A stretch of DNA of 64,000 nt from Shimia sp. R9_2. Its GTDB lineage: Bacteria; Pseudomonadota; Alphaproteobacteria; Rhodobacterales; Rhodobacteraceae. Within the stretch, counting starts at the first letter, position 1, and every line of letters begins with the position of its first letter. The DNA lies in NCBI RefSeq assembly GCF_017743735.1, contig NZ_JAGHRO010000004.1, positions 372,001 through 436,000 of the forward strand, given 5' to 3'. Positions 35,735 to 45,938 of this stretch are shown one piece after another. Below the pieces are notes generated by a model. That model was not told the origin of the DNA, searched no databases, and saw only the letters and a list, made by a program, of their open reading frames with translations. Position numbers and translations under genes: made by a program.

Positions 35735-36418
35735 TCAGCCGTCTACCAGCTGCCCGTTTTCCAGCCGCACCACCCGATCCATCCGCGCCGCCAGCTCCAT
35801 ATTATGCGTCGCCACCAATGCCGCCAGCCCGGTCTCCCGCACGAGCGTCATCAGCGCGTCAAACACCTGATCGCTGGTGGTGGGGTCAAGGTTCCCTGTC
35901 GGCTCATCTGCCAACAAAATCCGTGGCTTATTGGCCAGCGCCCGGCAAAAGGCCACCCGCTGTTGCTCCCCGCCAGACAGCTCCGCAGGCCGATGATCCG
36001 CCCGATGCGCCACCCCCACAGTTTCCAGCAAGGCACGCCCCCGCTCTGAGGCGGCCCCTTTGGCCACCCCATTGGCCATCTGCGGCAGGGCGATATTCTC
36101 TAAAGCACTGAATTCCGGCAACAAATGGTGAAACTGATAGACAAAACCAATGTCCTGCCGCCGCGCTTTTGTGCGCTGCCGATCAGACTTTCCAGAGAGC
36201 ATTTGCCCGCCAATTTCCACCGCCCCCGCGTCCGGCGCATCGAGCAATCCCGCCATATGCAGCAGCGTGGACTTCCCCGCGCCTGACGGGGCCACAAGCG
36301 CCACCATCTCACCCGCCTTCAGGCGCAGCTCCGCCCCGCGCAGGACATGGATTTCACCGGCTAAGCCCTTGTTATAGCGCTTTTCTACGCCCTCAAGTTT
36401 CAGCACAACATCATTCAT
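35735..36418 (-). CDS. lolD: Lipoprotein-releasing ABC transporter ATPase LolD
   Basis: 227 residues: Walker A '[15 protein letters not shown]', signature '[15 protein letters not shown]', Walker B '[12 protein letters not shown]'. It powers release of outer-membrane lipoproteins from the inner membrane to LolA. ATG 36418 overlaps the permease stop by 8 nt, so the two are coupled. The order permease-then-ATPase supports LolD over other MacB-type ATPases. Confidence 0.93.
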   Translation of the reverse strand: MNDVVLKLEGVEKRYNKGLAGEIHVLRGAELRLKAGEMVALVAPSGAGKSTLLHMAGLLDAPDAGAVEIGGQMLSGKSDRQRTKARRQDIGFVYQFHHLLPEFSALENIALPQMANGVAKGAASERGRALLETVGVAHRADHRPAELSGGEQQRVAFCRALANKPRILLADEPTGNLDPTTSDQVFDALMTLVRETGLAALVATHNMELAARMDRVVRLENGQLVDG

Positions 36419-37697
36419 AGCGCAGCGCCTCCACAGGGTTCATCCGCGCTGCCCGCCGCGCCGGAAAGATCGTCACAATGAAGGACAGTCCTAGCGACAG
36501 GCTCACCGCGCTTATCACATCCTCCATCTGCAACCGCGCCGGCAGGTGATAGATATTGCGGATCGACGGATCCCAGGCCTCACCGCCCAACAGTACGTTT
36601 ACAAAGGAAAAAATGGGATCAATGTAGATCGCAAACAGGCAACCAAGCAGCACGCCCATCACTGTACCAATCACCCCGGTGAAGGCTCCGCAGATGAAAA
36701 ACACCCTAAGCACAGAGCCTTCGGTCAGCCCCATGGTGCGCAGAATGCCAATGTCGCGCCCCTTGTTTTTCACCAGCATCACAAGGCCTGAAACGATGTT
36801 CATGGTCGCGATCAGCACCAGCACCGAGAGGATCACAAACATCACATTGTCTTCAACCTCCAGTGCATTCAGAAAGCCCCCTGAGGCCTGCTGCCAGGTC
36901 CAGACCAGCGCCCTATCTCCGCCCGCCTGCAACAGCGGAACAGCCATCTCGCCCACGTTTTCCGGATCAGCCACCATAACCTCGATCTCATCAGCCACAC
37001 CATCACGATCAAAGAATGTCTGCGCCGCCTCAAACGGCAGATAAACCCGAGTGCGATCAATGTCATAGCGCCCCGCGGAGAAGATATAGACCACCTCATA
37101 GCTACTCACCCGCGGCGAGGTGCCAAAGGCGGTTTTCACCCCGTTCGGCGAAATGATCTTGATCCGGTCGCCCACCAGCGCCCCCAGCTCGCGCGCCACG
37201 CCAGAGCCAATGGCGATGCCTTCACCAAAGCGCGCCAGATCCCCATCGCTGGTCTCCGGATCAGCAATCCGCGGCAGCTCCGCCAGATCCGCAGCCCGCA
37301 TGCCAAAGACCTCAACGCCCGCGTTCCGGCTGCGCATATTTGCCATCACCTGCCCTTTGACCAGAGGCGCGGCACGTGTCACCCCGGGCACCGCCCCCAG
37401 GCGCGCCGCCATCTCGTCAAAGTCGTGAATGGTGCGGTCAATCTGGCCGGTGTCGGAAATTTCCCCGCGCTGATAAATGGTTGCATGGGCATTCGCGCCT
37501 AAAATCGTGTCAACAAACTCTGCCCGAAAGCCTGCGCGCACCGCCAGCGTGGCAATCAGCGCAAAGACCGCCAGCGTGATGCCAATCAGGCTGATCCAGG
37601 TCATCACACTCACGCCGCCTTCGGCGCGCCGCGCGCGCAGATAACGCCAAGCGATCATCCACTCAAATCGGGAAAAAGGGGCGGTTTGGCCTGCCAT
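36411..37697 (-). CDS. Lipoprotein-releasing ABC transporter permease LolC/E
   Basis: 428 residues: N-terminal helix, a large periplasmic MacB-like domain, then three C-terminal helices in the FtsX fold ('[42 protein letters not shown]'). '[33 protein letters not shown]' is a LolC/E start. As in many alphaproteobacteria only one permease gene accompanies lolD here, so it may form a homodimer in place of LolC-LolE. Confidence 0.93.
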   Translation of the reverse strand: MAGQTAPFSRFEWMIAWRYLRARRAEGGVSVMTWISLIGITLAVFALIATLAVRAGFRAEFVDTILGANAHATIYQRGEISDTGQIDRTIHDFDEMAARLGAVPGVTRAAPLVKGQVMANMRSRNAGVEVFGMRAADLAELPRIADPETSDGDLARFGEGIAIGSGVARELGALVGDRIKIISPNGVKTAFGTSPRVSSYEVVYIFSAGRYDIDRTRVYLPFEAAQTFFDRDGVADEIEVMVADPENVGEMAVPLLQAGGDRALVWTWQQASGGFLNALEVEDNVMFVILSVLVLIATMNIVSGLVMLVKNKGRDIGILRTMGLTEGSVLRVFFICGAFTGVIGTVMGVLLGCLFAIYIDPIFSFVNVLLGGEAWDPSIRNIYHLPARLQMEDVISAVSLSLGLSFIVTIFPARRAARMNPVEALRYE

Positions 37698-37800
37698 GTC
37701 TGCTCCGGTTCTTGGTTGAGCGCGACCCTATGAGGCCCCTTTCACAGGGTCAACCCGGCAGCGCGCGCCCGTCGGCAACACTGAGCGCAAACGCAGCCTT

Positions 37801-37825
37801 TCCTCTTGCGCCAAATATCCCCGCC
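37801..37825 (+). repeat. Interspersed repeat family 1, copy C
   Basis: TCCTCTTGCGCC then AAATATCCCCGCC: the family 1 core with the GGGG replaced by CGCC. The proS terminator hairpin follows on its 3' side. Lies between lolC/E and proS. Confidence 0.6.
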
Positions 37826-37833
37826 GGAGGCAA

Positions 37834-37866
37834 CAAAAAACCCCCGCACACTTGCGGGGGTTTTCA
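37834..37866 (-). terminator. Terminator of proS
   Basis: CCCCCGCA (37841-37848) and TGCGGGGG (37853-37860) form a stem with A-run and T-run on either side, so it can work in both directions. It lies 42 nt after the proS stop on the minus strand. Confidence 0.88.
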
Positions 37867-37907
37867 AAATCAAGCGCGCCGCCAGGCGCACATTTTATCG
37901 GCTGTGT

Positions 37908-39260
37908 TTACAGCCCAACAACACGGTGATCGGCGTAGATCTCGATCAGCTTGGCCACGGCCGCTTCTGGAGACAGCTCTTCACTCTCCCCAGTGCGGCG
38001 GCTGGTCAGTTCGACCACACCGTTCTTCAGACCACGTGGGCCAACGGTGATGCGCCACGGTAGACCGATCAGATCCATAGTGGCAAACTTGCCGCCCGCG
38101 CGCTCCTTGCGGTCGTCATAAAGCGGCTCAAGACCCGCCGCGATCAGCGCCTTTTCAAGCGCTTCACAGGCCGCATCCGCTTCTTCGTCACCCTGCTTGA
38201 GGTTCACGATGCCCGCGTGGAACGGGGTCACACCCTCAGGCCAGATGATGCCTTTGTCGTCATGGCTCGCCTCAATGATGGCGCCCAGCAGGCGGCTCAC
38301 GCCAATGCCATGACTGCCCATATGCACAGAGACTTTTTCGCCTTCAGCGGTCTGCACCTGCGCGTTCAGCGCGTCGGAGTATTTGGTGCCGAAGTAGAAG
38401 ATCTGCCCCACTTCGATGCCGCGCGCCACACGGCGGCGCTCTTCCGGGATCTCGTTGAACAGCGCCTCATCGTGGGTCTCATCGGTGCGCGCGTATTTGG
38501 AGGTAAATTCCTCCAGCACACCCTGACATTGCGCTACGCTGTCATAATCAATCTCACGATCGCCAAAGGTCAGATCGGTCACCGCGCTGTCATAGAACAC
38601 CTCAGACTCGCCGGTTTCCGCCAGCACGAGGAATTCGTGGGTGTAGTCACCGCCAATCGGGCCACCATCCGCACGCATCGGGATCGCCTGAAGCCCCATC
38701 CGCTCATAGGTGCGCAGATAGCTCACCAGATGGCGGTTATAGGCGTGCAACGCGTCCTCTTTGGTGAGGTCAAAGTTGTAGCCGTCTTTCATGTAGAATT
38801 CGCGGCCCCGCATCACGCCGAAACGCGGGCGGATCTCATCGCGGAACTTCCACTGGATCTGATACATGGTCAGCGGCAGATCTTTGTAAGAGCTCACATT
38901 GGAGCGGAAGATATCGGTGATCAGCTCTTCTGCGGTTGGGGTATACAGAATGTCACGGTCATGACGGTCTTTGATGCGCAGCATCTCTTCGCCATAGGCG
39001 TCATAACGGCCGCTCTCTTTCCAGAGGTCCGCCGACTGCAGCGTTGGCATCTGCATCGGAATGTGGCCCGCGCGCACCTGCTCTTCATGCACGATGTTTT
39101 CGATCTTGCGCAGCACTTTGAAGCCCAGCGGCAGCCAGGAGTAAATCCCGGCGCTGGATTGCTTGATCATACCAGCGCGCAACATCAGGCGGTGGCTCAC
39201 AATCTGCGCTTCAGCAGGCGTTTCTTTCAACACAGGCAGGAAATAGCGGGACAGGCGCAT
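37908..39260 (-). CDS. proS: Prolyl-tRNA synthetase
   Basis: 450 residues, the short alphaproteobacterial form lacking the editing insertion. Class II motifs are present: motif 2 in '[32 protein letters not shown]' and motif 3 near '[17 protein letters not shown]'. ATG 39260 gives the standard [13 protein letters not shown] start; a TTG at 39278 is less likely. Charges tRNA-Pro. Confidence 0.96.
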   Translation of the reverse strand: MRLSRYFLPVLKETPAEAQIVSHRLMLRAGMIKQSSAGIYSWLPLGFKVLRKIENIVHEEQVRAGHIPMQMPTLQSADLWKESGRYDAYGEEMLRIKDRHDRDILYTPTAEELITDIFRSNVSSYKDLPLTMYQIQWKFRDEIRPRFGVMRGREFYMKDGYNFDLTKEDALHAYNRHLVSYLRTYERMGLQAIPMRADGGPIGGDYTHEFLVLAETGESEVFYDSAVTDLTFGDREIDYDSVAQCQGVLEEFTSKYARTDETHDEALFNEIPEERRRVARGIEVGQIFYFGTKYSDALNAQVQTAEGEKVSVHMGSHGIGVSRLLGAIIEASHDDKGIIWPEGVTPFHAGIVNLKQGDEEADAACEALEKALIAAGLEPLYDDRKERAGGKFATMDLIGLPWRITVGPRGLKNGVVELTSRRTGESEELSPEAAVAKLIEIYADHRVVGL

Positions 39261-39722
39261 CTGCGGTTTTCTCTCCAATGGGGCGGCCCACTCATAGCTC
39301 TGGGCGCGCGTATGTCAGCGTTCGCCATGGGCTAGCCCAAAGCTTGCCGCGAGGCAAGCCAAGCCCGCATATAGCCAGAGATACCCCCCCGGGACGCTCC
39401 CCCTGTTCGCAACCAACCAAGTGGGAGGAGACCAAGCCCGCTCACGAAAAAATAATTTGCCGCGCCCGTCGAGAGCGCAAGTTCGCCGATCCACCTCAGG
39501 CGCGGGCGGACAACCGCTCAATAGGTAAAGTTTGTATTAAATATGGGGATTTACGTATGAAATTTCACCTTGGATTAACGCTAAACGCACTAGATATATG
39601 CGTAGACCGAAATCCTTACTGAGACTAGGACGACAGGTCTTTGCACAACTGGCTGCGCCCTTTGGTTTTTTGGGCGCATCGGGCAACTGCCCAGTCTAAA
39701 CCGCGAACGCATGAGCTAGAAG
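39261..39722. other. 462-bp intergenic region between proS and the histidine kinase
   Basis: It contains a GCTTGCC/GGCAAGC hairpin (39341-39358) and an AT-rich patch (~39530-39610) that is probably promoter DNA for the kinase gene. A short frame from ATG 39557 gives only 21 codons and is not supported. No RNA gene recognised. Confidence 0.4.
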
Positions 39723-41408
39723 ATGAACATTCCTGTGAAACCGGCATCCAATATGTCGCCGGCTGACGACCGCACCCTACAGGCGCTTGAGCTTGTAGAC
39801 GCGGCAGAGGAACAGGCCTTCGACAACCTGAGCTCCTTGGCGAGCCGCGTGCTCGGCGCGCCTGTTGCTCTGGTTTCTATCGTGCAGCCCAGCGAAGACC
39901 GGCAATACTTCAAAAGCCATATCGGTTTGCCTCCGGCTTATGCCGAGGCGCGCCAGACACCGCTCAGCCATTCTTTCTGTCAGCACGTGCGCGCCAGCAA
40001 TGCGCCGCTGGTTGTCTCAGACGCCCGGGAGCACCCTGTGCTCAAATTCAACGGTGCCATCAAAGACCTCAATCTGATCGGCTACCTCGGGATGCCCATC
40101 CATCTGCCTGATGGCACACCGATTGGTGCGCTCTGCGCAGCCACGCCCGAGCCGCGGGATTGGAGCGCGGAAGATCAGCGCACGCTGCAACAGGTCGCGC
40201 GCTGCGTGAACGAGCAGATCGCCCTCAAAGCCGCACTGGTCGAAGCCAAGGAAGCCGAAGCGCTCGCGCAACGGGCCGCAGAGGCACGCGAGACATTTCT
40301 GGCCCATATGGCCCATGAAATCCGCACGCCGCTCAATGGCATCATCGGCTCGGTGGACTTGCTGCATGAATATGCCAGCGACAAACCCAAAAACAGTGAA
40401 TGTGTGGATCTGCTCAGCTCTATTGAGACCTCATCCATGGGTCTGCTGCGCATCCTCAATGACTCGCTGGACCTCAGCAAAATTGACGCCGGTGAACTCA
40501 CGCTGGAGGAGCTCCCCTTCTCCGCCGCAGAAACCACACATGCGGTGATGGCGCTTTATCGGGGCAGCTCTGAGGCCAAAGCGCTGTCTCTGACCTATGA
40601 GGAGCAAGGCGCCTGCACCGATCTGTTGCGCTTGGGGGATGAATTCCGCCTGCGCCAAATTCTGGGCAACCTCATCAGCAACGCCATCAAATTCACCGAC
40701 AGCGGCGCTGTGGGCATCACCCTGCACACCCTGCCAACTGGCCTGCGTTTCAGCATTTCCGACACCGGCAGTGGCATGGACGAAAAACAGCTGAGCCGCC
40801 TGTTCCAACCCTACACACAGGCCACCGCCTCTGTGGCGCGCCGCAAAGGCGGCACCGGTCTGGGCCTGTCCATTGTGAAGAAACTTGTCGACCTCATGGG
40901 CGGCGAGATCGAGGTAGAGAGCAAACTGGGCGAAGGCACAACCTTCCATGTGACCCTGCCAATGCCGATCACCAAAGCGCAGGACGAGCAGAAGATCTCA
41001 CCGGAAATTCTGTACAATGCCTATGCGGGCAAAGAGGCTCTGGTTGCGGACGACAGCGCGGTCAACCGTCTTGTGCTGTCCAAAATGCTGGAGAGCATGG
41101 GCGCATCGGTAAAAACCGCCACCAACGGCGCCACCGCGCTGCAGCAGGCGCGCGACACGCGCTTTGACTTCCTGTTTGTCGACATTCAGATGCCCGATTT
41201 CAGCGGCGATCAAATCGCCCAGGCCCTGCGCACAGACCCTGCCTCCGGTGTCTCGGCCGGGTGCACCAAACTGGTGGCTGTGACAGCAAATGCCTTCCCC
41301 GAGCAGGTGCAAAGCTATCTTGACGCGGGCTTTGACGATTGTCTGGCCAAGCCTCTGAAAAGAATTGATTTGCTGTCGGTGCTTGAGCCGTTCCGCCTCC
41401 ACGCATAA
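39723..41408 (+). CDS. GAF-domain hybrid histidine kinase/response regulator
   Basis: 561 residues and no membrane segment, so cytoplasmic. Order: GAF domain (~25-165), coiled linker, HisKA with His198 in 'MAHEIRTPLNG', HATPase (~300-415, 'NLISNAIKFTDSG', 'DTGSGM', 'GGTGLGLSIVK'), and a receiver domain (~438-555) with Asp487 in 'FVDIQMP'. No HPt or output domain, so a separate phosphotransfer protein should pass the signal on. Ligand unknown. No cognate regulator is adjacent. Confidence 0.93.
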   Translation: MNIPVKPASNMSPADDRTLQALELVDAAEEQAFDNLSSLASRVLGAPVALVSIVQPSEDRQYFKSHIGLPPAYAEARQTPLSHSFCQHVRASNAPLVVSDAREHPVLKFNGAIKDLNLIGYLGMPIHLPDGTPIGALCAATPEPRDWSAEDQRTLQQVARCVNEQIALKAALVEAKEAEALAQRAAEARETFLAHMAHEIRTPLNGIIGSVDLLHEYASDKPKNSECVDLLSSIETSSMGLLRILNDSLDLSKIDAGELTLEELPFSAAETTHAVMALYRGSSEAKALSLTYEEQGACTDLLRLGDEFRLRQILGNLISNAIKFTDSGAVGITLHTLPTGLRFSISDTGSGMDEKQLSRLFQPYTQATASVARRKGGTGLGLSIVKKLVDLMGGEIEVESKLGEGTTFHVTLPMPITKAQDEQKISPEILYNAYAGKEALVADDSAVNRLVLSKMLESMGASVKTATNGATALQQARDTRFDFLFVDIQMPDFSGDQIAQALRTDPASGVSAGCTKLVAVTANAFPEQVQSYLDAGFDDCLAKPLKRIDLLSVLEPFRLHA

Positions 41409-41521
41409 GCCGCCACCTGCCCCGCCGTTTTGGCAAAGGCAGGAAAACCACTTATGCTTGCAACCTAGGGCCGCTTCGGCGATGACTGTGCCCAGTTAAG
41501 TCAACTTGGAGCATCGGTTAC

Positions 41522-42607
41522 ATGGCCCTTCCCGCCAAAAAGCAATTTCAGTTCTGGGGTATTTTTGTTCTGGTATCTGCCCTGATGCTTTGGGCGCTGG
41601 GGCATGTGTTGCTGCCCTTCGTGCTGGGCGGCGCGATTGCCTATTTTCTGGACCCGGTTGCCGACCGCCTTGAAAACAGCGGACTTTCTCGGGCTGCCGC
41701 CACCGCGCTGATCACGCTGGTGGGGCTCTTGGTCTTTGCGGTTTTGGTGCTCGCTGTGGTGCCTACCCTGATCCAGCAGTTCATCGCGCTTGTGGAAACC
41801 CTGCCCGAAGTGGTGCAACAGGTACGCGCCTTTGTGGCCGCCAAATTCCCCAGCATGCAGCAACCGGACTCGGTCATGCACCAGACCCTGCAGCAGCTTG
41901 GGGCCGTTCTCAAAGAGCGTGGCGGCGCGTTTTTGCAAACCGCGCTCAGCTCCGCCATGTCTGTACTCAATGTGGTGACCCTTCTGGTGATCGCCCCGGT
42001 GGTGGCCTTTTATCTTCTGCTCGATTGGGACCGGATGGTGGCCGAGGTCGACGGGCTGCTGCCCCGTGATCACGCGCCGATCATCCGCCGTCTTGCCAGC
42101 GACATCGACAAGACACTGGCCTCGTTTGTGCGCGGCATGGGCACCGTCTGCCTGATCCTTGGCACCTACTACGCCGTCGCCCTTATGGTGGTTGGGCTGC
42201 AATTTGGCCTCGTGGTTGGCTCCATCGCGGGCCTTGTGACCTTCATCCCCTACCTTGGCGCCCTGATCGGGGGCGCGCTCGCCATCGGTCTGGCGCTGTT
42301 TCAATTCTGGGGGGACTGGCTGCAGGTTGGTCTGGTCGGCATCATCTTTGCCATCGGGCAGGTCGTGGAAGGCAACATCCTGACCCCCAAACTGGTTGGC
42401 AAATCGGTGGGCCTGCACCCGGTCTGGCTGCTTCTGGCACTGTCCGTCTTCGGCGCGCTCTTCGGATTTGTCGGCATGCTGGTCGCCGTTCCGGTCGCCG
42501 CCGCCATCGGTGTGCTTGCACGTTTCGCCACAGGCCAATACATGTCCTCAAAACTCTACTACGGGCACAGCGCTTCGCAGAGCGAAAGCGCACAGGACGC
42601 TGAATAA
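41522..42607 (+). CDS. AI-2E family transporter (PerM/YdiK-like)
   Basis: 361 residues with about eight membrane helices and the family pattern 'IVGSIAGLVTFIPYLGALIGG' and 'NILTPKLVGKSVGLHPVWLLLALSVFGALFGFVGMLVAVPVAAAIGVL'. Members have been linked to autoinducer-2 export or Na+/H+ antiport; substrate not inferable. hdaA begins 6 nt downstream. Confidence 0.9.
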   Translation: MALPAKKQFQFWGIFVLVSALMLWALGHVLLPFVLGGAIAYFLDPVADRLENSGLSRAAATALITLVGLLVFAVLVLAVVPTLIQQFIALVETLPEVVQQVRAFVAAKFPSMQQPDSVMHQTLQQLGAVLKERGGAFLQTALSSAMSVLNVVTLLVIAPVVAFYLLLDWDRMVAEVDGLLPRDHAPIIRRLASDIDKTLASFVRGMGTVCLILGTYYAVALMVVGLQFGLVVGSIAGLVTFIPYLGALIGGALAIGLALFQFWGDWLQVGLVGIIFAIGQVVEGNILTPKLVGKSVGLHPVWLLLALSVFGALFGFVGMLVAVPVAAAIGVLARFATGQYMSSKLYYGHSASQSESAQDAE

Positions 42608-42613
42608 ACGACA

Positions 42614-43282
42614 ATGGCTGAACAGCTAAATTTTGATCTGCCCGTCCGGGCAGCGCTTGGGCGTGATGATTTCTTTGTCAGCCCCGCCAACGCCATGGCT
42701 CTGGGGCTTGTCGATCTCTGGCCCAATTGGGCGGGCGGCAAACTTGTGCTGTCAGGCCCTTTGGGCTCAGGCAAGACCCATCTGACCCATGTGTGGGCCG
42801 CTCTGGCCGAGGCGCAGATTGTCAGCGCGACGAGCCTTCACAAAGACGACGTGCCCGCACTCGCCAAAACCCCTGTGGCCGTGGAAGATGTGCATCTGAT
42901 CGCAGACAATCCCGAGGCCCAGACCGCGCTGTTTCACCTGCACAACCTGACCTTGGCAGAGGGCAACACCCTCCTGCTCACAGGGCTTGGCACCCCATTA
43001 CAATGGGGCCTCACCCTGCCCGATCTCCTAAGCCGGATGCAGGGCACGACGGTGGCGACATTGGATCAACCCGATGACATGCTTCTAATGGCGGTGATGG
43101 CCAAACAGTTCGGCGACCGCCAGCTGATGCCAACCCCTGATGTGCTGAGCTACATCGCCAAACATATGGACCGCTCCTTTGCAGGTGTGGCCCGCGTGGT
43201 CGAAGCCGTGGACCAGCTCTCCCTCAGCGAAAAGCGCCCGATCACCAAAGTGCTGGCGAAACGAGTGCTGGAGCAGGACTGA
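42614..43282 (+). CDS. hdaA: HdaA-like DnaA-related regulator of replication initiation
   Basis: 222 residues, a DnaA-type AAA+ domain without the DNA-binding domain IV. 'QLNFDLPVRAALGRDDFFVSPAN' at the N-terminus resembles the sliding-clamp-binding start (QLxF/L) of Hda/HdaA; Walker A is 'GPLGSGKTHL' and 'VAVEDVHLI' replaces a standard Walker B. With the DNA clamp it stimulates ATP hydrolysis by DnaA after initiation. Coupled to the AI-2E gene, a common pairing in this group. Confidence 0.88.
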   Translation: MAEQLNFDLPVRAALGRDDFFVSPANAMALGLVDLWPNWAGGKLVLSGPLGSGKTHLTHVWAALAEAQIVSATSLHKDDVPALAKTPVAVEDVHLIADNPEAQTALFHLHNLTLAEGNTLLLTGLGTPLQWGLTLPDLLSRMQGTTVATLDQPDDMLLMAVMAKQFGDRQLMPTPDVLSYIAKHMDRSFAGVARVVEAVDQLSLSEKRPITKVLAKRVLEQD

Positions 43283-43297
43283 GACACCTGCCCCAAA

Positions 43298-43323
43298 GGC
43301 GCGCCAAAACCTATCGGCGCGCC
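43298..43323. terminator. Inverted repeat between convergent genes
   Basis: Two GGCGCGCC copies (43298-43305 and 43316-43323) form an inverted repeat between the hdaA and SnoaL-like gene ends. Possible bidirectional terminator without a strong T-run. Confidence 0.35.
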
Positions 43324-43338
43324 AGTGACTGCCTGTCC

Positions 43339-44103
43339 TTAGAATTTGCCGTTGTCATGCACCATCTGCGCGGGCGTTGGAGACACCACGTCCCAGTGTT
43401 CAACAATCTTGCCATCCTCAACCCGCCACAGATCAAAGAAAGCCCACGGCTGATCGCTGACAGTGGCATCCGAGGCCACAAAGACAAAGTTGCCCTCAGC
43501 CACCACAATCTGCGGCTCAAACTTGGTGATCACAAAACCCTGCTCGGCCCAGGCTTTGGTGCCCGCAATCAACCCGTCAATCCCATCCGCCAGCTGCGGA
43601 TTATGCTGCATATAGACCTCTGAATACATCGGCGCTTTTTCCGGCGCCGCACCGCCCAGCACGTCCCGCACAAAACCCAGCACCAGCGCCTTGTTCTCCT
43701 CGGTGCGGTCCAGATCGGTCACCTCGGTGGGACCATCGGTCATCCCCCGGCCTGACGCGGTGGTTTCCGGAATGGGCTGGAGGTTGTCCCAATGCTCAGC
43801 AACCTTGCCATCCTCCACCCGAAACACATCAAACGCCGCCAGACTTGGCGCGCCAAAGGCATCGGCATTGTCAAAGGTGCTGTGCAACACAACCAGATCC
43901 CCTTCCGAGATGACCCGGTGGGTTGTAACGCTCATACCCGACTGCTCCACAAGCGGCACCAGCCCCATCAGCCCTTCGGCACCGGTCGGCACCTGCGGAT
44001 TGTGTTGAATGTAATCTGCGGTGACCAGCGCGCGGGCGGCCTCAGGGTCGTGATCTGTAAATGCAGCAGTGAAAAGCGCGAGAACAAGTTCTTTCGGTGA
44101 CAT
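43339..44103 (-). CDS. SnoaL-like (NTF2-fold) protein with two tandem domains
   Basis: 254 residues formed by an internal duplication: residues ~1-125 and ~135-254 each contain a 'YIQHNPQ.../YMQHNPQ...' segment, a 'G(A)EGL/DGL' helix and a closing 'FRVEDGKVAEHWD.../WRVEDGKIVEHWD...' strand pair. Single-domain relatives are nuclear transport factor 2-fold enzymes or binding proteins. Function unknown. It is divergent from an HxlR regulator, with operator-like palindromes between, so it is probably the regulator's target. Confidence 0.85.
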   Translation of the reverse strand: MSPKELVLALFTAAFTDHDPEAARALVTADYIQHNPQVPTGAEGLMGLVPLVEQSGMSVTTHRVISEGDLVVLHSTFDNADAFGAPSLAAFDVFRVEDGKVAEHWDNLQPIPETTASGRGMTDGPTEVTDLDRTEENKALVLGFVRDVLGGAAPEKAPMYSEVYMQHNPQLADGIDGLIAGTKAWAEQGFVITKFEPQIVVAEGNFVFVASDATVSDQPWAFFDLWRVEDGKIVEHWDVVSPTPAQMVHDNGKF

Positions 44104-44147
44104 GATTTGATCCTCTGATTCGTGTCTGTTTCGTCTCTGTACAAACT

Positions 44148-44214
44148 TGGTATCAAATCCCTACCACATAGCAATTACGTACCTTAAGCTGACCTGGTAT
44201 GGTCAAACATACCA
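44148..44214. promoter_or_regulatory. Two operator-like palindromes between the SnoaL-like gene and the HxlR gene
   Basis: TGGTATG (44195-44201) and CATACCA (44208-44214) form a perfect inverted repeat with a six-base spacer. A second site, TGGTA (44148-44152) and TACCA (44162-44166), has the same core. Both are in the divergent promoter region, as expected for HxlR binding. Confidence 0.65.
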
Positions 44215-44293
44215 ACACAACAAAGGGAATTTGCAATTCACTCAGGGCTGCGCTACTGTTCAAATCAGTTTCAAAACGATACCAGAGCCTCAC

Positions 44294-44671
44294 ATGCTAC
44301 CAATCGGCGTTGCCAACAAAGCGGAAGCTTCAAACTGCTCCATTCGCTCGGTCCTCTCCAACGTGACCGGCAAATGGCGCATGATCATCATCATGGCGCT
44401 GGAGGATGAACCCAAACGGTTCGGCAGCCTCAAACGCTGCATTGGTGACGTCACCCAAAGCGTGCTGACCGAAAACCTGCGCGGCTTGCAGCGTGACGGC
44501 TATATCACCCGCTCCGTCGACCCCGGCCCACCGGTTGCCGTGTCTTATGAGCTCACCCCACTGGGCCGCACCCTGCTGGAGCTTCTGAAACCGCTGGTGT
44601 TCTGGTCTCACGAGCAAATGTCCGAGGTCCGCCAACACCGCATGGAATACGATCGCGATCAGGCGGGGTGA
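44294..44671 (+). CDS. HxlR-family transcriptional regulator
   Basis: 125 residues from ATG 44294. Winged helix of HxlR type: 'CSIRSVLSNVTGKWRMIIIMALEDEPKRFGSLKRCIGDVTQSVLTENLRGLQRDGYITRSV... VSYELTPLGRTLLELLKPL'. HxlR proteins usually start with a Cys-x-upstream-helix; Cys at ~residue 15 could sense electrophiles or redox. The frame is open back to 44147 but that part is non-coding and holds the operators. Confidence 0.92.
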   Translation: MLPIGVANKAEASNCSIRSVLSNVTGKWRMIIIMALEDEPKRFGSLKRCIGDVTQSVLTENLRGLQRDGYITRSVDPGPPVAVSYELTPLGRTLLELLKPLVFWSHEQMSEVRQHRMEYDRDQAG

Positions 44672-44834
44672 CGCGCACCGCTCAAGCGCCAAACCTGTTT
44701 CACAAAGCGGCATTGCCCCATTGGGGCCCAGCCAAAACAACACGCGCCACCCAAAAACACGATGACAGCCATAATGCAGACACTTTTAGGCATCATCCGT
44801 TCTAACTGAACAATTTACATACGCGGGGGCGCGA

Positions 44835-45776
44835 ATGGATATCACCGAACTGGCCCAACTGGCCTTGTCCAAGATCACTGGAATAACCCACAACGCAAAC
44901 CTGCGGCATTTCTGGGTCTATGTCCTCTGCGGCATGGCCATCGCCGTATGCGCCCATCGCGTCGGCGGCGATGACCGCAAATTCCATTCGGTGTTCTTTA
45001 GAAAAGAGGTCTGGGGCTCGCGTTCCGCCTTCATCGACTACATCATTCTGATCGCAAACCCGATCATCATGGTTCTGGCCTTTGACTGGCTCCTCAAAAA
45101 GCTTTGGAGCCTGAGCGCCATCGTCGCCAGCGGCGTGAAATCCTTTGGCGCAGATCTCCAATCCGAAAGCGGCTCAATCTGGGTCGCGGTGGCACTGACC
45201 GTCTCGCTTTACGTGGTGAATGACTTCATGCGCTGGTGGCTGCACTATCTGCAGCACAAAATCCCGGTGCTCTGGGAATTTCATAAGATCCACCACTCCG
45301 CCGAACATCTGAACTTCGCCACTGCCGAGCGCCATCACCCGCTGGACGCCGTGTTCTTCCTGACCGGCACGATCAGCGCCGCTGCGCTGGTGAATGGGAT
45401 TTTCGTGGGCCTCTTCGGGGATCAGCTCACCGTCTATCAACTTGGCGGCGCAAATGTGATCTTCTTCGGCTCCAACCTCATCGGCGGTGTCCTGCGCCAC
45501 AGCCCCGCCTGGGTCAGCTACGGCCCGCGCATTGAAAAATGGCTGATTTCGCCCGCCATGCATCAGATCCACCACTCCAGCGATCCCAAGCATTGGGACA
45601 AAAACATGGGGGGCGGCTTGGCGATCTGGGATCGCATGGGCGGCACGCTCTATGTCCCCAAAGGGCGCGAAGAGCTGGACTTCGGCATCGGCGAAGAAAC
45701 GCAGGACTACCGCACCGTTTATGGCATCTACATTGAGCCGCTGATCAAAGCCAAACGGATCTTCCAGCGCGGCTGA
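44835..45776 (+). CDS. Fatty acid hydroxylase/sterol desaturase-family membrane protein
   Basis: 313 residues, polytopic, with the di-iron histidine boxes: His137/His141 ('HYLQH'), His150/153/154 ('HKIHH'), His167/168 ('RHH') and a later 'HQIHHSSD'. Integral membrane oxygenase acting on lipids or sterol-like molecules; the substrate is unknown. It is not obviously linked to its neighbours. ATG 44835; 163 bp separate it from the HxlR gene. Confidence 0.88.
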   Translation: MDITELAQLALSKITGITHNANLRHFWVYVLCGMAIAVCAHRVGGDDRKFHSVFFRKEVWGSRSAFIDYIILIANPIIMVLAFDWLLKKLWSLSAIVASGVKSFGADLQSESGSIWVAVALTVSLYVVNDFMRWWLHYLQHKIPVLWEFHKIHHSAEHLNFATAERHHPLDAVFFLTGTISAAALVNGIFVGLFGDQLTVYQLGGANVIFFGSNLIGGVLRHSPAWVSYGPRIEKWLISPAMHQIHHSSDPKHWDKNMGGGLAIWDRMGGTLYVPKGREELDFGIGEETQDYRTVYGIYIEPLIKAKRIFQRG

Positions 45777-45938
45777 CGGTCATAAACTGGGACAGTTGAG
45801 TGTCAGCACAGCCTCAAAGAGCGGCTGACACGCCAACGCCACCCGCTTTCCCAGCGATCTGTCGCCCGTGCGCTGGACCCTCCTCAAAATCCGCCCTAAA
45901 GTCATCTTCTCGTTACCTGCCAATGGCATGAGAGCCGC

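Noticed and set aside
39557..39622. 21-codon frame before the histidine kinase
   Set aside because: Too short and without a good ribosome binding site; more likely leader DNA.
44147..44293. N-terminal extension of the HxlR regulator
   Set aside because: In frame but AT-rich, holds the operator palindromes, and HxlR proteins start near ATG 44294.
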